Position numbers and translations under genes: made by a program
The notes under the pieces: model-generated
Database searches by the model: none
What the model saw: the letters and a program-made list of their open reading frames with translations, nothing else
What the model was told of the DNA's origin: nothing
Assembly (NCBI GenBank): GCA_045130665.1
Contig: JBGUQC010000004.1
Location: 1-64,000 of the forward strand
DNA from: RGIG8124 sp045130665
Lineage (GTDB): Bacteria > Bacillota > Clostridia > Christensenellales > CAG-917
Reading direction: 5' to 3'
Length of the DNA: 64,000 nucleotides
Shown here: piece after piece, positions 27,504-36,743 of the stretch
Position numbering within the stretch: position 1 is the stretch's first letter
How the letters are laid out: each line of letters starts with the position of its first letter

Positions 27504-29117
27504 CTATTTTTTCTTTGAATCTTTAATTTTAGATAGAATCTTAAATAATTCAGCTGTTGCAAGAACATCAGATAATGCTCTATGTGCATCTAAATGTGAG
27601 ATCATAAAATCTTTTGATAATCTCTCTAAATCATATGCTTTTCTATTTGGAAGTAAATCTTTTGACATAGTCAAAGTATCAATAGATTCGTTTCTAAATG
27701 CATATTTAAGTTTCTTTGCAAACTTGCTAATAAATGTACAGTCAAAGTCTGTATTGTGACCAATTACTGGATAATCCCCACAGAAAAGTAAGAAATCTGG
27801 AAGAACTTTTTCAATAGTTGGAGCATATTTTACCATATCATCTGTAATGTGATTTACTTCACTTGCACCATATGGAATTGGAATAGTTGGTTTAACTAAA
27901 GATTGGAATGTTTCTGTGATTTTACCATTCTCTATCTTACATGCACCAATTTCAACTATTTCATCTTTTTCATGGCTTAAACCAGTTGTTTCTAAGTCAA
28001 ATACAATATATGTTTTATCCTTTAAATTGGATGGTAGTTCTTGGTTAAGATTTGGATCTTCAAATAAACTATTTGAAACATCTACAGTTGTGTCGTTATA
28101 TTTTTCTGGATGCACATATAAATAATCTGTTGGAAGTTCCTTAGTTTCCGAATATTTTATTGAGTCATAGAATATTTCGCATTTACAAATTGTATCTACG
28201 GAAACATCTATTTTGCTTGGATTCATACTATTTCTTTGAGCCTTACCCTTAACTACAACCTCATCACCATTTTGTACGAGTTGAATTGCCGGGATATCTT
28301 TCTCATCTGGGAATACGACACAATGTGCTTTGCCAGTTGTATCAAATAATGAGAATGTTACAAATTTCTTTGTTTCTGGTTCTTTTGAGTCTGGATTAGA
28401 TGGATCATATTTCTTATTTTTGTATTCACGAACCAAGAAATCTGAAACCTTTCCACAAATAACTGTTGATTCGGCTGGTTCTGTTAATTTTGAGATATAC
28501 ATTGGCATCTCAGTAATACCTGCTGCACGACGTTTAGAATAAACCTTTTCATATGGATTTATCTTCACTAATCCTAATTCTAAAGTGGTATTTTGTAAAT
28601 TAAAGGTAATTGGTTCACTTGTTGGAATGTCATTAGATTCGACAACTTTTATCTCATTTTCTTGTACAAAATTAATGTCTAAAAACTCTTGCAAAGAATC
28701 TATGAAGTCCTTGTTTTTTACAAAGGTACACATAGCTGGATCAAAGATGAACTTGATTAAAATTAAATCATCATCCACTTTAATTTCTAAGTTGTCATCA
28801 GTGATACTATTGAATAAGATTTGGTTTTTGGAGTTTAGGAATTCAAGGAGTCTATTTTTAACAACACCCTCGTCTGCATAAGCTTTAATGTATGTAACAG
28901 ATGTTAATAAATCTGGGAACATAGAAGCAACAATGTTAGAAACTTGTTCCTTTTTACTATCTGTTAAATTCTTCATTTCAAATGCAGAAATTAGAAATCT
29001 TACTTGTAAGGTTTCTTGTTGAATTTGTTGATTAAATGAGTAATCTGCAGAATGGAATTTCAACATAGGAAATTCATTCTTAGACAGTTTTAAAAACTCC
29101 TCATAAAATTTAGTCAT
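27504..29117 (-). CDS. PolC-like protein: N-terminal, OB-fold and DEDDh exonuclease parts only, no polymerase
   Basis: About 537 residues from ATG 29117 (GGAGAG seven bases upstream; a longer start at 29132 lacks a site). Residues 1-165 resemble the PolC N-terminal region and about 215-315 the OB fold (VICGKVSDFLVREYKNKK, FSLFDTTGKAHCVVF). Residues 366-530 form a proofreading exonuclease with D374/E376 (VFDLETTG), D457 (GHNTDFDC) and H512/D517 (DAHRALSDV). The gene lies between ispG and rimP, exactly where Firmicutes keep polC, but the PHP and polymerase domains of the roughly 1,430-residue PolC are absent. It probably acts as a stand-alone 3'-5' exonuclease; whether it joins a replicase is unknown. 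Confidence 0.85.
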   Translation of the reverse strand: MTKFYEEFLKLSKNEFPMLKFHSADYSFNQQIQQETLQVRFLISAFEMKNLTDSKKEQVSNIVASMFPDLLTSVTYIKAYADEGVVKNRLLEFLNSKNQILFNSITDDNLEIKVDDDLILIKFIFDPAMCTFVKNKDFIDSLQEFLDINFVQENEIKVVESNDIPTSEPITFNLQNTTLELGLVKINPYEKVYSKRRAAGITEMPMYISKLTEPAESTVICGKVSDFLVREYKNKKYDPSNPDSKEPETKKFVTFSLFDTTGKAHCVVFPDEKDIPAIQLVQNGDEVVVKGKAQRNSMNPSKIDVSVDTICKCEIFYDSIKYSETKELPTDYLYVHPEKYNDTTVDVSNSLFEDPNLNQELPSNLKDKTYIVFDLETTGLSHEKDEIVEIGACKIENGKITETFQSLVKPTIPIPYGASEVNHITDDMVKYAPTIEKVLPDFLLFCGDYPVIGHNTDFDCTFISKFAKKLKYAFRNESIDTLTMSKDLLPNRKAYDLERLSKDFMISHLDAHRALSDVLATAELFKILSKIKDSKKK

Positions 29118-30168
29118 TATCCATCTCTCCAATATAATTATTAACTAAGTTAATAAATTCATCTAAAAGTTTGTCATTAGATATCTTTTTTACAACTTGC
29201 CCTTTTATAAATAGCAAGGATTCTTTTTCTCCACCTGCAATACCTAAGTCTGCATTCTTTCCTTCCTCAACCCCATTTAAAGGGCAACCCATTATCGCAA
29301 CTTTGATGTCCTTGTTATATCCCATAACAATTTTTTCTACCTTTTGGGATAAATCAAAAACATTTATGCTTGTTCTTGCACATGTTGGACATGAGATAAT
29401 TTCTGGAACATCTTTTTTAAGACCTAAGGTCTTTAAAATCATTTTGGCTGCAATTACTTCATCTACTGGACAAGATGACAATGATACCCTTACTGTGTCT
29501 CCTATGCCCTTTTCAAGAAGTCTTGATATACCTATTGATGATTTGATGAGACCAGATGTTAATGGACCAGACTCGGTTACACCAATATGCATTGGATAAT
29601 CATACTTTTGAGCAATTTGAATGTTGCTCTCAACCATTGTATCTATGTCTGATGATTTTAGTCCTAAAACTATGTCATGAAAACCTAGGTTTTCAAATAC
29701 TGAAATACAATCTATTGTAGACTGAACAATTCTATCTACTTTTGAAAGGTTTTCGTATTGTTTATTTGTAGATCCTGCATTGACACCAATTCTTATACAA
29801 GCATGATGATTTTTAAGTTCTGATACCAATTTATCTATCTTAGAAAAATCTGACATATTGCCAGGGTTCATTCTAATTTTTTTAGCTCCAGCATTTAAAA
29901 CATCTGTTGCTAAGTCATAGCTATAATGAATATCTGCAATAAGTGGGATATTGCTAATTTGAAGTAATTTAGAAAATGCTTCTACACTTTCTTTATCTGG
30001 AACGCTAACTCTTAATAAATCACAGTGCACTTTTTCTAATTCTTTAATTTGTTTTGTACACTCTTCAATATTTGTAGTTTTGCATTTGAGCATAGATTGA
30101 ATAGATATAGGATAATCACTTCCTATACCAACATTCCCTACTTTTACACTCTGTGTAATCCTTCTCAT
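29110..30168 (-). CDS. ispG: 4-hydroxy-3-methylbut-2-enyl-diphosphate synthase IspG (GcpE)
   Basis: A 352-residue Fe-S enzyme of the non-mevalonate isoprenoid pathway, converting MEcPP to HMBPP. The opening RITQSVKVGNVGIGS, the TIM-barrel segment IRIGVNAGSTNKQYE and the cluster-binding cysteines in SCPTCARTSINVF and MGCPLNGVEEGKNADLGIAGG are visible. Its last codons overlap the start of the PolC-like gene. It needs the 4Fe-4S cluster supplied by the isc genes. dxr, an earlier step of the same pathway, is two genes upstream. Confidence 0.96.
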   Translation of the reverse strand: MRRITQSVKVGNVGIGSDYPISIQSMLKCKTTNIEECTKQIKELEKVHCDLLRVSVPDKESVEAFSKLLQISNIPLIADIHYSYDLATDVLNAGAKKIRMNPGNMSDFSKIDKLVSELKNHHACIRIGVNAGSTNKQYENLSKVDRIVQSTIDCISVFENLGFHDIVLGLKSSDIDTMVESNIQIAQKYDYPMHIGVTESGPLTSGLIKSSIGISRLLEKGIGDTVRVSLSSCPVDEVIAAKMILKTLGLKKDVPEIISCPTCARTSINVFDLSQKVEKIVMGYNKDIKVAIMGCPLNGVEEGKNADLGIAGGEKESLLFIKGQVVKKISNDKLLDEFINLVNNYIGEMDND

Positions 30169-30178
30169 TTAATCTCCT

Positions 30179-31504
30179 TTATGTTCCAGTTATCAAGTGG
30201 AATACATCAAAGAATACAGCCATTAATACAAGTACGACTAAACCTACTGTATGGATTATTGCTTCTATCTTCCTTGGTACTGGTTTTCTTGCCACCCACT
30301 CTATTGTTGTAAATACCATTCTGGATCCATCTAATGCTGGAATTGGTAAAAGGTTGAATACTGCAAGGTTTGCAGAAACAATTGCCATTATGTACATTAG
30401 ATAACCGAATCCACCAAGTTTTGTTCCTTCGGCAATGATTTTAACTGTTGTAATTGTTCCACCAACAGCTGATGCACCAAGTTTTCCTGTTATTAATGCA
30501 CCAAGCGTTGCAAGTATCTTAAATACAACGAAGAATGAGAATCCGAAGGATCTACCAAGAGCAAGCCCAAAACTCAATTTCTGGAGCGTTAGGCCTCTTG
30601 TAATGCCAAATCCGTATGAATAGTATCCACTTGTGGATACATTTCCAGAACTTGCATCTTGATATTTAACTTGTGCAGAAAGTTGATAGCCATCTGCATC
30701 TTTACAAATTATGGTATGATAGTTTTCATGATCTGTTAGATATGTGCCTAAGTCTTTAAAGGTAAACTCAACAGTTTGTTCTTCACCATCTATGTATGTG
30801 ACGATGTCATCTTTACCAAATGGAATATGATAATCTTTTGTTGCTGTAATCTTAGTTGTCTTTCCATTTCTTAAGACTTTGAATGTTGCACTATCTCCCA
30901 AACCAGAGAAAGTTTTATTAATATCATCTTGAAGTAAGATATTAACTTGTTTTCCGTTTACATTTAGAATTACGTCCCCTTCTTGGAATACAGCTGTTTG
31001 ATGTTCTAGGCTAGATACTGCTGTGATTTTTGGCAAGAATTGGCCGTATGCGCTGAAATATATTGCTATAAGCAATATTGCAAACAAGAAATTAAAGAAA
31101 GCACCAGAAAATAGAACAATTAATCTCTTCCATGGTTTTTGTGAATTGAAGTAAACCTTCTTTTTCATATTCATTTGATCTACTTCGCTATATAGTGAGA
31201 AGTTTTCAGTTTCAATAGTTGCTTCTTCATCTTCTGAATCTTCTCCATGGAATGCACAATATCCACCAAGTGGTATGCATCTTATAGCAAACAATTCACC
31301 ATTCTTCTTATTTCTGTGTTTGAAAATTGCAGGTCCAAATCCAACTGAGAATTCGTCTATATCAAATTTGAATATCTTACCTGCGAGGTAATGTCCAGAT
31401 TCGTGGACAACTATCATTACCATTAGCGCCAAAATAGCTATAATAATATAGCCAATATATGTAAACACATCTTTTGCAGTTGTCGCTAATAGATTTATAA
31501 ACAT
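30179..31504 (-). CDS. rseP: RseP/RasP-type site-2 zinc metalloprotease
   Basis: A 441-residue intramembrane protease that cleaves anti-sigma factors and signal-peptide remnants within the membrane. The zinc site HESGH is at 34-38 in the first helix, and the third ligand motif is NLLPIPALDGSR near 390-401. One PDZ domain lies at about 170-240, and four or more hydrophobic helices are evident. An extra segment after the PDZ domain (about 240-300) seems longer than in Bacillus RasP. The dxr-rseP neighbourhood is standard. Confidence 0.93.
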   Translation of the reverse strand: MFINLLATTAKDVFTYIGYIIIAILALMVMIVVHESGHYLAGKIFKFDIDEFSVGFGPAIFKHRNKKNGELFAIRCIPLGGYCAFHGEDSEDEEATIETENFSLYSEVDQMNMKKKVYFNSQKPWKRLIVLFSGAFFNFLFAILLIAIYFSAYGQFLPKITAVSSLEHQTAVFQEGDVILNVNGKQVNILLQDDINKTFSGLGDSATFKVLRNGKTTKITATKDYHIPFGKDDIVTYIDGEEQTVEFTFKDLGTYLTDHENYHTIICKDADGYQLSAQVKYQDASSGNVSTSGYYSYGFGITRGLTLQKLSFGLALGRSFGFSFFVVFKILATLGALITGKLGASAVGGTITTVKIIAEGTKLGGFGYLMYIMAIVSANLAVFNLLPIPALDGSRMVFTTIEWVARKPVPRKIEAIIHTVGLVVLVLMAVFFDVFHLITGT

Positions 31505-31505
31505 G

Positions 31506-32663
31506 TTACACTCCTAAAGTATATGTATATTTTCTTGCATCATTGTCTAAAGACAATATTTCATCGAATGAAACTTCTTTGATGCTCTCAAACTTATACA
31601 AAACTTTTTCGAGTTTTGTTGGAATATCTGTAAAAGAAATTTTTCCTTTTAAGAATGAATCAACAATAATTTCATCTGCTGCTGAAATTGCAATACATGC
31701 ACCCTCACCAGATTTTGCTGCTTCTCTTGCTATAGATAAGCATGGGAATAATTCGAGATTTGGTTCCTTAAATGATAGTTTGCCAATTTTTGCCAAATCT
31801 AACTCTGGGATTAAAGCATCTCCCATTTCTGGATAGAATAAAGCACTCTCTATTGCCATCTTCATATCTGGAACAGAAAGTAAAGCTTTCATTGAATTAT
31901 CTTTGAATTCAACTAAAGAATGAACAATACTTTCATTATGTTGTACAACTTTTATGTTTTCTTCTCTTAAAGAGAAAAGATGCATTGCCTCAATGACCTC
32001 TAGGCCTTTGTTAAATAGAGTTGCGCAATCTACTGTAATCTTCTTACCCATCTTCCAATTTGGATGGTTTAGAGCGTCCTCAGGGGTTATCTTCTTTAAT
32101 TTTGCAAGGTCATAATCTCTAAAAGGACCACCAGAACATGTTAATATGACATTTTTAACTTTTTTGCTATCTTCACCTATGCAATTAAAAATTGCAGAAT
32201 GTTCTGAATCTACTGGAATAATTTTTCCGCCAAACTTCTTTTCTGCTGCTTTTAGATGTCTTCCACCTGCAACAATAGCTTCTTTATTAGCAATAGCTAA
32301 TACTCCGCCTCTTTTTATTGTTGCCATAGCTGGAAGTAATCCAGCAATACCGCCAACACATAAAATAACGATGTCACTATTAACAGCTGCAAGTTCTTCT
32401 AATGAGCCAAGACATTTCTTATCTTCAGGTTCTTCATCTATAAAGAAGTCGAATAAAGAACGTTGAATATTTATGGTTCCCTCTTTGCAGAAATAATAAT
32501 CCGGTTTAAATTCTTCGATTTGTTCTCTTAATAAGTCTGTGTTATTAAAAGCAGATAAACCAACAACTTTAAACTTATCTGGGAATTTTCTTATAACTTC
32601 CAGAGCTTGTTGTCCTACGGAACCAGTACTTCCTAATATTGTTACGGTAGTTTTGTTTTTCAT
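31506..32663 (-). CDS. dxr: 1-deoxy-D-xylulose 5-phosphate reductoisomerase
   Basis: A 385-residue NADPH enzyme committing DXP to MEP in isoprenoid synthesis. The nucleotide-binding GSTGSVGQQALEVI starts at residue 11. VDSEHSAIFNC, the metal/substrate-binding segment, and SGGPFR near 180 are characteristic. Its product pathway supplies undecaprenyl phosphate via uppS and the DMAPP used by miaA. Start and stop lie within a few bases of cdsA and rseP, so the genes are co-transcribed. Confidence 0.96.
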   Translation of the reverse strand: MKNKTTVTILGSTGSVGQQALEVIRKFPDKFKVVGLSAFNNTDLLREQIEEFKPDYYFCKEGTINIQRSLFDFFIDEEPEDKKCLGSLEELAAVNSDIVILCVGGIAGLLPAMATIKRGGVLAIANKEAIVAGGRHLKAAEKKFGGKIIPVDSEHSAIFNCIGEDSKKVKNVILTCSGGPFRDYDLAKLKKITPEDALNHPNWKMGKKITVDCATLFNKGLEVIEAMHLFSLREENIKVVQHNESIVHSLVEFKDNSMKALLSVPDMKMAIESALFYPEMGDALIPELDLAKIGKLSFKEPNLELFPCLSIAREAAKSGEGACIAISAADEIIVDSFLKGKISFTDIPTKLEKVLYKFESIKEVSFDEILSLDNDARKYTYTLGV

Positions 32664-32666
32664 AGT

Positions 32667-33629
32667 TTATGCAAAATATACGATTGGCAATACTATAGCG
32701 AGTAATACGATTGCGAACATAATACTGTCTAATCTATCTATTACACCGCCGTGTCCTGGGAATATATTCCCAAAGTCTTTAATTCCTATTGATCTCTTGA
32801 TTCTAGATGCAGCTAAATCACCTACTTCAGAAAGTGCTGCGCCTAATATACCTATTGCAGCATATACAAGTCCGCTCTTCCATAAATCGCTTACAGAATT
32901 TGCTGCAAAGAATAATTTGTATCCACATCCTGCAACTACTATGGACATATTTGCACCAGATGATACTCCACCTACTTCAAAGAATGCCCAGAATACCATT
33001 GCAGCAAAAATACTTCCAATTATTCCACCAATTGCACCAACAACTGTTTTCTTTGGAGAAATTGTTGGACACATTTGTTTTGGGAACTTCTTATGTAAGG
33101 AAGATCCGAACCAATATGCGAATGTATCTCCTGCTACTGCAAGGAATGTTGCAAACATTACTATGTAAATTCCTGAGAACCAGTAACTTAAGATAAATGC
33201 TAAGGATACAAGTAATGTTGGATAAATTAAGATTGAAAATTCGGCAAATAAGTCTTTGGAGGTATATTTCTCTTTATTAGAGAAAGTGAAAAGAATTAAT
33301 TCAAGTGTAATAACTGCTGCAAATACAATTAATAATCCGTATACGCCTAATCCTAAGAAGTATTGCATTAGGAAATATACTGGATAAATAGCAACTGCTA
33401 ATAAAATTAGAGGTGCTTTAAATAAGTTGTATCCACTTTGTGAATAACATTTATACAATTCAAAAATTGATATTGCTGCTAATAGCCAAACAAATATATC
33501 ACTGAAAATTGGTATATGTGGTTGTGTTGCAGAATAAATGGACATTGAACCATAAATGAAATAATAGTCCAAAATCATTATTCCTAGCATAAATGCTATT
33601 AAGGATAAACCTGTGATTAGTCTTTTCAT
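32667..33629 (-). CDS. cdsA: Phosphatidate cytidylyltransferase
   Basis: A 320-residue polytopic membrane enzyme that makes CDP-diacylglycerol from CTP and phosphatidate for phospholipid synthesis. The C-terminal signature SRIKRSIGIKDFGNIF followed by PGHGGVIDRLDS matches the family pattern (Ser, Lys-Arg, Lys-Asp, HGG, DRxD). Around eight hydrophobic segments are visible. The insertion around 195-270 (FFEVGGVSSGANMSIV and following) is longer than in Bacillus CdsA (about 270 residues). It lies between uppS and dxr as usual. Confidence 0.94.
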   Translation of the reverse strand: MKRLITGLSLIAFMLGIMILDYYFIYGSMSIYSATQPHIPIFSDIFVWLLAAISIFELYKCYSQSGYNLFKAPLILLAVAIYPVYFLMQYFLGLGVYGLLIVFAAVITLELILFTFSNKEKYTSKDLFAEFSILIYPTLLVSLAFILSYWFSGIYIVMFATFLAVAGDTFAYWFGSSLHKKFPKQMCPTISPKKTVVGAIGGIIGSIFAAMVFWAFFEVGGVSSGANMSIVVAGCGYKLFFAANSVSDLWKSGLVYAAIGILGAALSEVGDLAASRIKRSIGIKDFGNIFPGHGGVIDRLDSIMFAIVLLAIVLPIVYFA

Positions 33630-33630
33630 T

Positions 33631-34299
33631 TTATTTACCGTAATTTCTTATTATTTGTGTGTATTGATCTAATAAGGCATTGAAGTTTTCTTTTGTAAAG
33701 TCACACCAAAGTTTATCTACAAAAAATAGTTCTGCGTATGCAGATTGATAAAGCATAAAGTTGCTTAATCTAACTTCACCGCCTGTTCGAATTATCATAT
33801 CTAATTGTGGTAGCGAGGATGTGTATAACTCTTTTTCAAAGAGTTCTTTGGTTATTTCTCCGTTTTTTGATGCATTTTTTGCTGCACGAATAATTTCATC
33901 TTGAGCTGAATAACCAATTGCAATATTAACGATTAAACCAGGATTATCTTTTGTGGCATCTTGGACTTTTTCAAGTAAGTCTTTTAATTCATCATTCTTT
34001 AGAATATCTAAATCTCCTGAGAACATGAACTTTCTATTTGTGCCGTATTTTAAGATTGAATCAAAGTAATCATATACAACTTTTAGAACATCCTTAATAT
34101 CGTCTGCATTTCTAGATGCGTTTTCTTTAGAAAAAGTATAGCAACTTACACACTTTATGCCCTTTTCTTCACATGCATCTAGAATACTTGCAAGAACTGC
34201 TCTTCCTCGCTTATAAGCATCAAAGGTAGAAACGCGGTTGAGTTTTCCCCAACGTCTGTTTCCATCCATTATAAAAGCTACGTGGTTTGGATAATTCAA
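33631..34299 (-). CDS. uppS: Isoprenyl transferase (undecaprenyl diphosphate synthase), short form
   Basis: A 222-residue cis-prenyltransferase producing the lipid carrier for peptidoglycan. The catalytic D12 lies in MDGNRRWGK, and the diphosphate/IPP-binding RTGGEVRLSNFML lies near 175-187. It is about 20-30 residues shorter than most bacterial UppS and has RR where many have GR; both are tolerated in the family, but the product chain length cannot be read from sequence. It starts four bases after the frr stop. Confidence 0.93.
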   Translation of the reverse strand: MNYPNHVAFIMDGNRRWGKLNRVSTFDAYKRGRAVLASILDACEEKGIKCVSCYTFSKENASRNADDIKDVLKVVYDYFDSILKYGTNRKFMFSGDLDILKNDELKDLLEKVQDATKDNPGLIVNIAIGYSAQDEIIRAAKNASKNGEITKELFEKELYTSSLPQLDMIIRTGGEVRLSNFMLYQSAYAELFFVDKLWCDFTKENFNALLDQYTQIIRNYGK

Positions 34300-34303
34300 T
34301 GTA

Positions 34304-34879
34304 TTATACTTCCATTACCTCGGCTTCTTTTGCCTTTTGTAAGTCTTCGACTATTGTGATTTTCTTTTCAAGAACTTTATCCACGTCTTTTAAGAAATCC
34401 TTTAAATCGTCTTCTGTGATTTCGCTATCTTTTTCAAGTGTCTTTAATTCATCATTTGCACTTCTTCTTGCATTTCTTAAGACAACTACTGTTTCTTCTG
34501 CTAATTTTTTGATTTGTTTGCAGAGTTCTCTTCTTCTTTCCTCTGTTAATTGTGGGAAAGCAAGTCTAATAACGTTACCATCGTTTACTGGGTTAATACC
34601 TGTATTTGCTGCGATGATAGCTTTTTCAACATCTTTAAGAACGCTTCTATCATATGGTTTGATAACCAATAATCTTGCTTCAGCGACTGTGATGTTAGAC
34701 ATTTGGTTTAATGGAGTTGGTGTTCCATAGTAGTTTACTAATACTTTGTCTAAGATGTGTGCATTTGCTCTACCTGCACGAATTGTCTTTAATTCAGAAT
34801 CTAAATTGTTTATAGCTTTTTGTGATTTTTCTTCCATATCTTCGAAGATTAAATCAACAGAATCAATGCCATATGCCAT
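34304..34879 (-). CDS. frr: Ribosome recycling factor
   Basis: A 191-residue factor (typical 185) that splits post-termination ribosomes with EF-G. I start at ATG 34879 (MAYGIDSVDL) because TGGAGG lies eight bases upstream; the frame continues 33 codons further without a site, through what looks like promoter DNA. Family features are IRAGRANAHILDKVLVNYYG and the C-terminal DVDKVLEKKITIVEDLQKAKE. A terminator between pyrH and this gene suggests it starts a new transcription unit with uppS, cdsA, dxr, rseP and ispG. Confidence 0.96.
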   Translation of the reverse strand: MAYGIDSVDLIFEDMEEKSQKAINNLDSELKTIRAGRANAHILDKVLVNYYGTPTPLNQMSNITVAEARLLVIKPYDRSVLKDVEKAIIAANTGINPVNDGNVIRLAFPQLTEERRRELCKQIKKLAEETVVVLRNARRSANDELKTLEKDSEITEDDLKDFLKDVDKVLEKKITIVEDLQKAKEAEVMEV

Positions 34880-34966
34880 ATTAAATTTCCTCCAAAAAAT
34901 ATTTTTAATGATTATACATTTTACCAAAATGTATTTTTCTATGCAATAGCAAACGTTAAGTTTTAT

Positions 34967-34994
34967 TTTATAATACAACTTAATTTTGCCTCAA
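34967..34994 (-). promoter_or_regulatory. Possible promoter of the frr-uppS-cdsA-dxr operon
   Basis: On the minus strand TTGAGG (34994-34989) and TATAAA (34972-34967) are 16 bases apart. A second TATAAT lies nearer frr without a good -35. The exact site is uncertain. Confidence 0.4.
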
Positions 34995-35034
34995 AATAAA
35001 TATAAATTTTAGCAAAAACCGATATTCTAACCGC

Positions 35035-35070
35035 ATAAAATAAAAAAGGAAGTCTTTTGCAAGACCTCCT
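35035..35070 (-). terminator. Terminator after pyrH
   Basis: On the minus strand AGGAGGTCTT (35070-35061) pairs with AAGACTTCCT (35056-35047), followed by TTTTTTATTTT. This is a 10-bp stem with one G-U pair closing the rpsB-tsf-pyrH unit. Confidence 0.88.
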
Positions 35071-35093
35071 AATTTTATGTGAAAATTAATCAA

Positions 35094-35807
35094 TTATTTT
35101 CCGATATAAGTACCAATTTTTTCGCCCTTAAGAGCTTTAATAATTCCATCTTGTTCTGTGAGTGAGAAGGCAATAATTGCGATGTTATTTTCCATACACA
35201 TTGTGATAGCTGTTGTATCCATTGCCTTTAATCCTTTTGAGATAACATCCATATATGTTATGGAGTCATACTTCACTGCGTTTGGATTTGTCTTTGGATC
35301 TGAGTCATATACACCGTCAACATTCTTTGCAAGCAATAATGCATCTGCTTGAATTTCGCATGCTCTTAATGATGCACCAGAATCTGTTGAGAAATATGGG
35401 TTACCAGTTCCGCAAGCGAAGATAACGATTCTTCCCTTTGAAAGATGGCGAACTGCTTTTCTTAAAATATATGGTTCTGCAACTTTTGTTACTGTTAATG
35501 CAGTTTGGACTCTAGTTTCAGCACCTTTTCTTTCTAATTCATCTTGAAGTGCTAATGCGTTCATGATTGTTGCGAGCATTCCGATATGATCTGCTGTAGC
35601 CCTATTCATTTCTGGGTTAGCTTGACGTCCTCTCCAGAAGTTTCCGCCACCAACTACGATACCGATTTCTGCGCCAAGTTTTTGTGCATTGATGATTTCT
35701 TCGGCAACTTGTGCCATTTTCTTTTCATCTACACCAAAACCACTTTCTTTAGCTAATGCTTCGCCAGATATTTTGATTATAACTCTTTTGTACTTAAGGT
35801 CTGCCAT
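35094..35807 (-). CDS. pyrH: Uridylate kinase
   Basis: A 237-residue hexameric amino-acid-kinase-fold enzyme that phosphorylates UMP to UDP. I start at ATG 35807 (MADLKYKRVI) with AAGGAGAG upstream; the frame is open 13 codons further but crosses the tsf terminator. RVIIKISGEAL, IGIVVGGGNFWRG and the C-terminal GEKIGTYIG are hallmarks. It sits between tsf and frr as in nearly all Firmicutes, but a terminator hairpin separates it from tsf. Confidence 0.96.
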   Translation of the reverse strand: MADLKYKRVIIKISGEALAKESGFGVDEKKMAQVAEEIINAQKLGAEIGIVVGGGNFWRGRQANPEMNRATADHIGMLATIMNALALQDELERKGAETRVQTALTVTKVAEPYILRKAVRHLSKGRIVIFACGTGNPYFSTDSGASLRACEIQADALLLAKNVDGVYDSDPKTNPNAVKYDSITYMDVISKGLKAMDTTAITMCMENNIAIIAFSLTEQDGIIKALKGEKIGTYIGK

Positions 35808-35822
35808 GGTACTCTCCTTTTT

Positions 35823-35850
35823 ATAAAAAAGGGAATGCAAAAGCACTCCC
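35823..35850 (-). terminator. Terminator or attenuator between tsf and pyrH
   Basis: On the minus strand GGGAGTGC (35850-35843) pairs with GCATTCCC (35838-35831), followed by TTTTTTATAAAAA. The stem has one G-U pair. No separate pyrH promoter is evident, so it probably lowers read-through from the abundant rpsB-tsf transcript. Confidence 0.8.
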
Positions 35851-35857
35851 GTTTTAA

Positions 35858-36727
35858 TTATTTATTTCCTGTCATCTTTGCGATTTCATCTGCGAGGTTG
35901 TCATTTCTCTTTTCAATACCTTCGCCCATCTTGTAAGCTTGGAAACGAACGATCTTTCCGCCGCCATTTGCTGCGATGTATTTACCGATTGTTAATGAGT
36001 TATCCTTGATGAAGTCTTGGTCTACTAAGCAAACTTCTTTGTAGAACTTATTGATCTTACCGAGAACCATCTTTTCGATGATTGCTGCTGGTTTAGAGCT
36101 GTCTTCGTTTTCGATTTGAGCTTTGATGATTTCTTTTTCATGTTCTACTACATCTGCTGGAACTTCGTTTCTGTCGATGTATTTTGCATCCATTGTTGCA
36201 ATTTGTAATGCAACATCATGTGCAACTGTCTTTGGTGTGCCAGCTGACATTTCAACCATAACACCGATTGTTTGGTCAAAGTGGATGTATGTATCGATTG
36301 TGTCATCTGTTGTTGTGTAAACTGTATAACGTCTGACTGAAATCTTTTCACCAACTTTGATTGTTACTTCACCGAAATCTTTTGCTAAGATTGTTGGGAT
36401 ATCTTCAACCTTAACTGTATCATTATCGAGAATATAATTTGCAACGATGCTTACAAAGTTCTTGAATGCATCTGATTTTGCAACGAAGTCTGTTTCACAG
36501 TTTACTTCTAGTAAAACTGTCTTTGTTCCGTTTGTTGCTGTAGCGATAACACCTTCTGCTGCAATTCTTGATTCTTTCTTAGCTGCTGAGGATAATCCCT
36601 TTTCACGTAAGAAATCAATAGCTTTTTCCATATCGCCGTCTGTTGCTTCTAATGCCTTTTTGCAATCTAACATTCCAACACCAGTATTTTGACGAAGTGC
36701 CATAACATCTTTACTTGTGAATGCCAT
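35858..36727 (-). CDS. tsf: Translation elongation factor Ts
   Basis: A 289-residue guanine-nucleotide exchange factor for EF-Tu. The start at ATG 36727 (MAFTSKDVMAL) has AAAGGAG upstream; the frame extends 20 codons into the rpsB end without a site. The UBA-like N-terminus with RQNTGVGMLDCKKAL and the core signature VLLEVNCETDFVAKSDAF are diagnostic. It follows rpsB by 16 bases. Confidence 0.97.
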   Translation of the reverse strand: MAFTSKDVMALRQNTGVGMLDCKKALEATDGDMEKAIDFLREKGLSSAAKKESRIAAEGVIATATNGTKTVLLEVNCETDFVAKSDAFKNFVSIVANYILDNDTVKVEDIPTILAKDFGEVTIKVGEKISVRRYTVYTTTDDTIDTYIHFDQTIGVMVEMSAGTPKTVAHDVALQIATMDAKYIDRNEVPADVVEHEKEIIKAQIENEDSSKPAAIIEKMVLGKINKFYKEVCLVDQDFIKDNSLTIGKYIAANGGGKIVRFQAYKMGEGIEKRNDNLADEIAKMTGNK

Positions 36728-36743
36728 ATCTATATTCTCCTTT

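Noticed and set aside
29118..29132. Upstream start of the PolC-like protein
   Set aside because: No ribosome-binding site fits it, while ATG 29117 has GGAGAG at proper spacing.
32539..33168. Long plus-strand frame (209 codons) opposite cdsA and dxr
   Set aside because: It is an antisense shadow of genes with clear family motifs, has low-complexity Ile/Pro/Ala content and no start signals.
34880..34978. N-terminal extension of ribosome recycling factor
   Set aside because: The extra 33 codons cover the promoter and leader; the inner ATG has TGGAGG and matches family length.
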